A stretch of 64,000 nt of DNA from Paenibacillus sp. GSMTC-2017 (GTDB lineage: Bacteria > Bacillota > Bacilli > Paenibacillales > Paenibacillaceae): positions 122 through 64,121 of the forward strand of contig NZ_JAECMT010000003.1 in NCBI RefSeq assembly GCF_016019935.1, given 5' to 3'. Made by a program: the position numbers and the translations under genes. The notes beneath the pieces were generated by a model that saw only the letters and a list, made by a program, of their open reading frames with translations, had not been told where the DNA came from and made no database searches. Numbering within the stretch: the stretch's first letter is position 1; each line of letters begins with the position of its first letter. Shown here piece after piece: positions 57,550 to 64,000 of the stretch.

Positions 57550-60500
57550 ATGTTTCAATTGGATTTGTTGGAAGCTAAAAATGAGGAACGTGAGCCCGCG
57601 AAGGTTAGCGACGGAGTATTGGAAACTGACAATCAAGAAATTGCGATCGTCGGCATTTCCGCCAAGCTACCAAAGTCAGAGACACATGAACAATTTTGGA
57701 AAGTGCTGCAAGATGGCATGGACTGTGTAGATGTATTTCCTGAAGCTCGGAAGAGGGAGCTCGAGCCTTATTTACGTAGAATTAAGTCGATGTATGAATC
57801 GATTTCAATCTTTGATGGTGCTTATTTAGAGGATATTTCCTCTTTTGATTATTCCTTTTTTCGATTATCACCAAAAGAAGCTTCGTTAATGAGTCCGAAC
57901 CAACGATTGTTTTTGCAATCAGCATGGCATGCTCTAGAGGATGGAGGGTATGGCGGCGATGCTCTCCATGGCTCTAGAACAGGGGTTTTTATTGGACATA
58001 ATGCCGACGTTATACATGATTACAAAAGAATGATTGAAACCGTTAATCCTGAGGCGCTAGCTCTGGCTGCGCCAGGTAATTTGAGCTCGATGATTGCAAG
58101 TCGTATTTCGTATTTACTTAACTTACGAGGTCCGGCGATTAGTGTAGATACAGCCTGCTCGTCATCGCTTGTTGCTGTTCATCTAGCATGCCAATCAATC
58201 CGTAGTGGTGAATGTGATACTGCGATTGCTGGAAGTGTGAAGCTTAACTTGCTTCCGTTAGACATTGGTATAAGGCTAGGTATTGAATCAAGCGATAATA
58301 GGGCCAAACCATTCGATGACTCCTCAGATGGTACGGGTATTGGTGATGGGGTTGTTGCTCTTTTGCTTAAACCGCTTGCGAAGGCGATGCAGGATAGGGA
58401 TCATGTATATGCCGTTATTAAGGGGAGCGCGATGAATCAAGATGGCAGCTCTATCGGCATTACTGCTCCGAATGCACTCGCACAGGAGGATGTTATTATA
58501 CGTGCTTGGCAGGATGCTGGAATTAATCCTGAAAGTATTACGTATATGGAAGCGCATGGAACAGGAACCTCCTTGGGAGATCCTATTGAAATAGACGGTA
58601 TTACAAGGGCTTTCAGCCGTTATACGGACAAAAAACAATTTTGTGCCATTGGTTCTGTTAAGAGCAATATTGGTCATTTGGATCATGCGGCAGGTATCGT
58701 TGGCCTACTTAAAGGTGTTTTATCACTTGTAAATAAGCAACTCCCACCAACATTGCATTACCATAATCCGAATCGGAAAATTTCATTTATAGATTCACCT
58801 GTGTATGTTAACAACACGCTTGCGCCATGGAGTGATGAAAGCGGCAAGAGAAGATGTGGTGTAAGTGCATTCGGTATGAGCGGAACGAATTGCCATGTCA
58901 TTTTGGAAGAAGCGCCCGAAGTTGAAGTTGTTGGTGAAGTCGAAGATGAGGTTGAAGCGTCCCGCAAAGTGGCGGTCTTTAGTCTGTCTGCCCAGACCAA
59001 ATCTGCGCTCCAGCGTGCAATCGTTGCTTACCAAAAATGGATGGTAGAACATGCTGACAATAGATGGGATTTAAGAGATTTATGTTTTACAGCAAGCACA
59101 GGTCGTGGCCACTATAGCTATCGTATGGCTGCAGTTGTAACGACTCGCAATGAGCTACAGCAACTAATTAATAGTCTTCATGTAGATCAGTTGTCTGAGT
59201 CAACTGATCCGAATTTATTTTTTGGAGAAAATGTTGGAGTAGCTCTAGATAAAGAAATGGATAGACAAGTACTAGAGTCCTTCGCTAGAACTACAAAGAA
59301 TGGTGAAGGACAATATGATGCGGCTATTCAGTTAGCGATTCAATATACATCTGGCGCCAAAGTAGATTGGAAACAACTGTTTCATGAAGAAAAGCGGAGA
59401 AGAATTTCACTTCCCGTATATATGTTTGATCAACATCCATGTTGGGTAGATGAGTCAGCTCCAAAACACCAAACACCCCTTTCGTCGATTGAAGAAATGT
59501 TACAACATGGCAGTATAGATGATGAGTTGCGTGAAGAGATGTTAGCAACCATTGAGGGCTGGAGAAGGAAGTTGCAGCTTTCACCTCAATCAAGTTCTCT
59601 TGGCAACACTGTTTTGCTCTTGGATGGATGTACATCAGTAGTTGAACAAAGCGTTGCAAATGCATGGGGCGATCTGCTTGGCTACAAAGAGCTTCATAGT
59701 TCATCCAATTACTACGAACTTGGTGGCGACTCTATCCTTGCTCTACGAATCGTTAATCGATTAAGTGATAGCTGGGAAGTTCGTTTGGAAGTGATGGATT
59801 TGCTCGGACAATCGACACTACGATCCTTTGCTAAACTTTTAGAAAATCGGTGTAAAGAAGGATTGGATCAAGAACAAACGCAACGTGTATCCATTACAGC
59901 AATTGCAGTGCAGGAACATTACGCTATTTCATCCCCGCAGCGGCGCATGTATTTACAGCAACAAGCATTTCCAGAGGATAGAAGCTACAATTTACCTGAA
60001 TTGTTGCATATAGAGGGGGAAATTAGCGGGGATCGTTTAGAGGAAGTTATCCGTGCTTTAGTAGAAAGGCATGAGATGCTCCGAACATCATTCACTGTAG
60101 TAGAGGGTGAAATACGACAATTTATACGTGATGAAGTCAATTTTAAACTTACAAGGTTGAACGTTTCTGAGGATGAAGTAGATGAGACTTTGCAACGTTT
60201 ATACATCCCGTTTGATCTACAGGTAGCTCCTTTATTGCGGGCAGCGCTTCTTACAATAAATGAAACAAAACATGTCCTCTTTTTGGACATGCATCATATC
60301 GTTTCTGACGGATTTTCGGCAGGTATTCTTCTCTCAGAGTTAATAACGTTATACCGAGGTGTAACACTCGAGCCTCTTAAGCTGAACTATCGAGATTTTG
60401 CTGCATGGCAGGCGGAACAACTGCAAACAGAACGGATGGAGAAACAAAAGCAATATTGGCATGATAAGTGCCGCGGGGAATGGCCAGTGCTGGAGCTACC

Positions 60501-63500
60501 TACTGACTTTCCTCGTCCACCAATTAAAAGTAATCATGGCGAGACGTTTGATCTCTATATAGATGCTGAATTAAGTGAACACATTCGCAACCTTGCGAAA
60601 GGGAATGAAGCGACTCTCTTTATGGTACTACTTGCAGCCTATTACACACTTCTAGCTAAATATACTGGTGGTGAAGATATTGCTGTCGGTACGCCGATAG
60701 CTGGTCGTGTCAGCCATGAAGTAGAGTCTATCGTTGGGATGTTTGTAGGAACGCTTGTACTTCGAGGATATCCAGAAGCTAATAAGCCATTTCTTCAATT
60801 TCTGGAGGAAGTAAAAGAGACATCTGTTAAAGCATATGAAAATGCGGAATATCCATTTGAGGAGCTTGCGCTGCATATGGATCGACGTGATATTAGTCGT
60901 AATCCCCTTTTCGATACGATGTTTATTATGCAAAATTTGCACATTCCAAACTTTTCTGGAGAGACATTAACGTATAAACATGAGCGATTTGTTCATGGAA
61001 CAGCTAAATACGATTTGATGATTCAAGCGGTTGAGCAATCTGATGGTGAAATTCGACTTGTCGTTGAATATTGTACCGATTTGTTCCGCTCAGAGACGGT
61101 ACAAAAGATTATGCAACATTATGTTTCGCTGCTGAGGAATGTCGTGGGCAATCCTGAGCAAACACTTGGCGAATGTGAAATGTATTCGCCTGAAGATTAC
61201 AAGCTATTACTGCATGACTTTGGAAGCAGACCCGCTTCGTTCCCGCAGCCTAAAAGTATTCATACCTGTTTCGAGGAACAAGCCCAGCGTGTTCCAGATG
61301 CGATAGCTGTAAGTTGTAGAGGTCAGGAGCTTACTTATCGTGAGCTTAATGAAAAGGTAAATGTCCTTGCTCGAAAGCTGCAACAAAATGGGGTTGTGCA
61401 TCATTCGATAATAGGTGTAATGGCAGAGCGATCCATCCCAATGTTGACAGGGATGCTTGCCATTATGAAAGCTGGCGGGGCATATATGCCAATCGATCCG
61501 AATTACCCGCTTGAGCGCATTACGTACATGTTAACGAACAGCGGGACAACATTATTGCTTACGGATCAGATCCATACAGATTTAGAAACAGCCCTGCCCA
61601 TCAATCAACTGTTATTAACGAGCGAAGAGAAATCTCAGATGGATAGCGACGTTAGTAATCTTGTATCTGTTAGTTCCGTAGACGATCTGATGTATGTGAT
61701 CTACACATCGGGTTCGACAGGAGAGCCTAAAGGGGTTATGGTACCGCATCGGAGCTTCTTCAATTTTGGTTACTCTCTTCGGGAGTTCTATGGCGGAGAG
61801 TTTGATGAGCGAGATCGGTGTTTGAGCTTGACTAACATTTCTTTCGATGTAAGTGTGAGCGAGTTGTTTATGCCATTAATGTTTGGGGCAAGCGTTGTAC
61901 TCTACCCTGAGCCACAACTGCTTGATGCAAGGCAGCTTGCATCCGTTATCGTGGAAGAGGGAGTGACATCGGCATATCTTCCGCCAATGCTGCTGAAGGA
62001 AGTGGCGGAAGCGTTAAGGAAATCAACTGGACAACTGCGTCTGAACAAGATGTTAGTGGGTGTTGAACCGATACGAGACGAAACATTAGAAATGTTTGTC
62101 CACTTGAATCCAATGATTAAGATCATTAATGGATACGGCCCAACCGAAGCAACGGTCTGCTCGAATATGTATGTGTATCAGCCCGGGAAAACACGCGGTG
62201 TAAATGTACCGATTGGTGGACCGATGCATGGCGTTGATATTCATATTTTAGGTTATGGAGATAAACCAGCTCCACTGGGCGCACCTGGTGAACTATGTAT
62301 TGCCGGTAACGGACTCGCACTAGGGTATGTAAATAAACCAGAATTGACTGCTAGTAAATTTGTTGCTCATCCGCTTCAACCAGGGCGCATGATGTACCGG
62401 ACTGGCGATCTTGCAAAGTGGCTGCCTGACGGTAACGCAATGTATTTGGGCCGAATGGATCACCAAGTGAAGATTAGGGGAATACGAATTGAACTTGGAG
62501 AAATAGGGACGCAGTTGCAGAAGCATGAAGCTATCGATGCAGTTGTCGTCATTGCTCATGAAAATGAAGACGGTGATAAGCGAATTTGCGCTTATATCGT
62601 TACGAATCGTGCGACCCAGCGACATGAATTAAAAAGTTTTCTAAAGAGCAAGTTGCCTGATTATATGATTCCGTCCTTCTTTATTCCAATAGAAGAGATT
62701 CCGCTAACGCCAAATGGCAAGGTGGATCGCAAAGCGTTGCCAGAACCTCTCGAAGGGATGCAAGTGAATATAGATGCGATAGCTCCGCGAACGGAGTTGG
62801 AGCTTAAAGTTGCAGAAGTTATGCAAAGTGTTCTTGGAATCAATCAAATTGGAGTATTTGATGATTTCTTCGAACTAGGTGGTCATTCGTTAAAGGCAGC
62901 AGTATTTGCGGGCAGAATCGAAGAGAAGTTTGGTATAGCAATGCCGCTCAAAACAGTGTTCGATTGCCCAACTGTAGCACAACTAGCTCAAAAAATTAGT
63001 AATGAAGGTAAGGGAATTCAAAGTGAGGGGGATCAACTCTCTTCACAAAGAGGTTATCACCCAATTGAGCGACAAGAGGAGCGAGAACATTATCCGATGT
63101 CTCGCGCTCAGAGACGGCAATATGTACTGCAGATGCTTTCTGAAGAAGCAACGATGTATCATGTTCCATTCGCTCTACAAATTACGGGAGAACTAGATGC
63201 TATTAGACTCGAGAAGGCATTCCATAAACTGATCGATCGGCATGAGAGCTTGCGAACGACGTTCCATTATAAGAATGAGGGATTCCAGCAAATCATTCAT
63301 GAGCATGGTCAATTTGATCTTGAGAGATGTTCCCTTGATCAAGCCACTTCAGCGAAGTGGGTCACTAGTTCTAACGCAGGAACGGTTCACGGTTTAGTAG
63401 AGGTGTTGATGAGTCGTTTCATTCGCCCATTCGAACTGGGAAGTTTGCCATTGCTGCGTGCAGGACTAATGGAGCTAGAAGAGGGACGACAGTTACTGTT

Positions 63501-64000
63501 GTTGGATATGCACCATATTGTTACGGATGGTGTATCGATGGGCTTGCTGGTTCGGGAGCTTATCGAGCTATACAGTGGTGCTGAACTGCCTGAACTGCGG
63601 GTGCAATTTAAAGATTACGCGGTATGGCAAGAGAATCGTTTAAGTGGACAATCTTTAGCTGCGCATGGAAGTTATTGGATGGACTTATATGAAGGGGAGC
63701 TGCCAGTACTTGAACTGCCTATAGACAAACCTCGTCCATTGGTACAGAACTACGAAGGAAAAAGATTCACTTTTACAGTAGACAAAGAGCTAAAAGAGCG
63801 TGCGCATCGGTTGGCTAAGGAGCAAGGAACGACACTTTATTCCGTTCTACTAGGTGCATATGCTGTAATGCTTAGCAAATATAGCGGACAAGAAGATGTC
63901 ATTATAGGAACACCGGTCGCTGGCCGGACTCATGCTGATCTAGAAGGACTTATAGGCATGTTCGTGAATACAGTCTCTATTCGGAGTCGTCCACTAAAAA
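57550..64000 (+). CDS. Hybrid PKS-NRPS: KS-ACP-C-A-T-C, 3' end beyond the window
   Basis: At least 2150 residues; the frame is open to the window edge. The ketosynthase has C203 (DTACSSSL), H336 (EAHGTGTS) and H376 (NIGH), all needed for condensation. The usual post-AT linker (VDWKQLFHEEKRRRISLPVYMF) follows directly, with no acyltransferase, so an AT in trans is expected. ACP Ser 728 comes next, then C (HHIVSDG ~915), A (YTSGSTGEPKG ~1385), T (Ser 1780) and a second C (HHIVTDG ~1988). The A code reads about DVSYLGGVC(K), which I cannot assign. No ketoreductase is present. AAGGAGG precedes the ATG. Confidence 0.93.
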   Translation, partial: MFQLDLLEAKNEEREPAKVSDGVLETDNQEIAIVGISAKLPKSETHEQFWKVLQDGMDCVDVFPEARKRELEPYLRRIKSMYESISIFDGAYLEDISSFDYSFFRLSPKEASLMSPNQRLFLQSAWHALEDGGYGGDALHGSRTGVFIGHNADVIHDYKRMIETVNPEALALAAPGNLSSMIASRISYLLNLRGPAISVDTACSSSLVAVHLACQSIRSGECDTAIAGSVKLNLLPLDIGIRLGIESSDNRAKPFDDSSDGTGIGDGVVALLLKPLAKAMQDRDHVYAVIKGSAMNQDGSSIGITAPNALAQEDVIIRAWQDAGINPESITYMEAHGTGTSLGDPIEIDGITRAFSRYTDKKQFCAIGSVKSNIGHLDHAAGIVGLLKGVLSLVNKQLPPTLHYHNPNRKISFIDSPVYVNNTLAPWSDESGKRRCGVSAFGMSGTNCHVILEEAPEVEVVGEVEDEVEASRKVAVFSLSAQTKSALQRAIVAYQKWMVEHADNRWDLRDLCFTASTGRGHYSYRMAAVVTTRNELQQLINSLHVDQLSESTDPNLFFGENVGVALDKEMDRQVLESFARTTKNGEGQYDAAIQLAIQYTSGAKVDWKQLFHEEKRRRISLPVYMFDQHPCWVDESAPKHQTPLSSIEEMLQHGSIDDELREEMLATIEGWRRKLQLSPQSSSLGNTVLLLDGCTSVVEQSVANAWGDLLGYKELHSSSNYYELGGDSILALRIVNRLSDSWEVRLEVMDLLGQSTLRSFAKLLENRCKEGLDQEQTQRVSITAIAVQEHYAISSPQRRMYLQQQAFPEDRSYNLPELLHIEGEISGDRLEEVIRALVERHEMLRTSFTVVEGEIRQFIRDEVNFKLTRLNVSEDEVDETLQRLYIPFDLQVAPLLRAALLTINETKHVLFLDMHHIVSDGFSAGILLSELITLYRGVTLEPLKLNYRDFAAWQAEQLQTERMEKQKQYWHDKCRGEWPVLELPTDFPRPPIKSNHGETFDLYIDAELSEHIRNLAKGNEATLFMVLLAAYYTLLAKYTGGEDIAVGTPIAGRVSHEVESIVGMFVGTLVLRGYPEANKPFLQFLEEVKETSVKAYENAEYPFEELALHMDRRDISRNPLFDTMFIMQNLHIPNFSGETLTYKHERFVHGTAKYDLMIQAVEQSDGEIRLVVEYCTDLFRSETVQKIMQHYVSLLRNVVGNPEQTLGECEMYSPEDYKLLLHDFGSRPASFPQPKSIHTCFEEQAQRVPDAIAVSCRGQELTYRELNEKVNVLARKLQQNGVVHHSIIGVMAERSIPMLTGMLAIMKAGGAYMPIDPNYPLERITYMLTNSGTTLLLTDQIHTDLETALPINQLLLTSEEKSQMDSDVSNLVSVSSVDDLMYVIYTSGSTGEPKGVMVPHRSFFNFGYSLREFYGGEFDERDRCLSLTNISFDVSVSELFMPLMFGASVVLYPEPQLLDARQLASVIVEEGVTSAYLPPMLLKEVAEALRKSTGQLRLNKMLVGVEPIRDETLEMFVHLNPMIKIINGYGPTEATVCSNMYVYQPGKTRGVNVPIGGPMHGVDIHILGYGDKPAPLGAPGELCIAGNGLALGYVNKPELTASKFVAHPLQPGRMMYRTGDLAKWLPDGNAMYLGRMDHQVKIRGIRIELGEIGTQLQKHEAIDAVVVIAHENEDGDKRICAYIVTNRATQRHELKSFLKSKLPDYMIPSFFIPIEEIPLTPNGKVDRKALPEPLEGMQVNIDAIAPRTELELKVAEVMQSVLGINQIGVFDDFFELGGHSLKAAVFAGRIEEKFGIAMPLKTVFDCPTVAQLAQKISNEGKGIQSEGDQLSSQRGYHPIERQEEREHYPMSRAQRRQYVLQMLSEEATMYHVPFALQITGELDAIRLEKAFHKLIDRHESLRTTFHYKNEGFQQIIHEHGQFDLERCSLDQATSAKWVTSSNAGTVHGLVEVLMSRFIRPFELGSLPLLRAGLMELEEGRQLLLLDMHHIVTDGVSMGLLVRELIELYSGAELPELRVQFKDYAVWQENRLSGQSLAAHGSYWMDLYEGELPVLELPIDKPRPLVQNYEGKRFTFTVDKELKERAHRLAKEQGTTLYSVLLGAYAVMLSKYSGQEDVIIGTPVAGRTHADLEGLIGMFVNTVSIRSRPLK

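Overview
The window looks like the chromosome of a Paenibacillus-type member of the Bacillota. Shine-Dalgarno sites are strong (AGGAGG type), GTG and TTG starts are frequent, and base composition is fairly low in G+C. It encodes an S-layer-homology surface protein, paired WYL regulators, a YjcQ-family protein and large NRPS/PKS genes. This placement is an inference from gene content, not from a search.

Layout. 1-880: the 3' end of a 23S rRNA gene and a 5S rRNA gene. 869-1605: about three tandem 238-bp copies of a segment that carries the 5S tail and its terminator. 1964-5415: MFS transporter, DUF423 membrane protein and a PQQ-repeat lipoprotein. 5405-14000: an RNA-repair locus. Two WYL proteins face a five-gene operon encoding RlaP-like nucleotidyltransferase, Hen1 methyltransferase, Pnkp kinase/phosphatase/ligase, RtcB-family ligase and a MazG-like pyrophosphohydrolase. 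14236-15660: a secreted protein with a pretoxin/HNH-like C-terminus, divergent from a YjcQ-like gene. 16117-17285: an ArsR-type HTH fused to a GyrB-type ATP-binding domain, behind a perfect 36-bp palindrome. 17379-20789: aroA-aroC with a divergent LysR regulator. 20863-26112: a two-component system plus an FtsX-type ABC transporter; four 11-bp tandem repeats lie between the two halves. 26257-31150: a phosphorelay of hybrid kinase, Hpt-REC-GGDEF-REC protein and single REC protein. 31233-32726: a gene interrupted by an in-frame TGA, and a secreted chitin-binding protein. 33073-35846: a ketoacyl synthase III fused to a heme-oxygenase-like diiron oxidase domain, with an unknown partner overlapping by 4 bp. 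36078-41587: a large NHL/SLH surface protein and a polytopic membrane protein.

42483-64000 (running off the end) is a lipopeptide/polyketide cluster: panD, a 4033-residue NRPS (acyl-AMP ligase, then three C-A-T modules read as Ile-like, Ser and Ser, then a half-condensation tail), three CAAX-protease-like membrane proteins with degenerate active sites, and an AT-less KS-ACP-C-A-T-C hybrid. No thioesterase, acyltransferase or phosphopantetheinyl transferase is visible in the window.

The best candidates for something little described are the composite RNA-repair operon with its paired WYL proteins, the ArsR-GyrB fusion whose catalytic glutamate position is alanine, the KASIII-diiron oxidase fusion, and the NRPS/PKS cluster with three degenerate CPBP proteins. 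All functional calls come from motif reading by eye; no searches were run.
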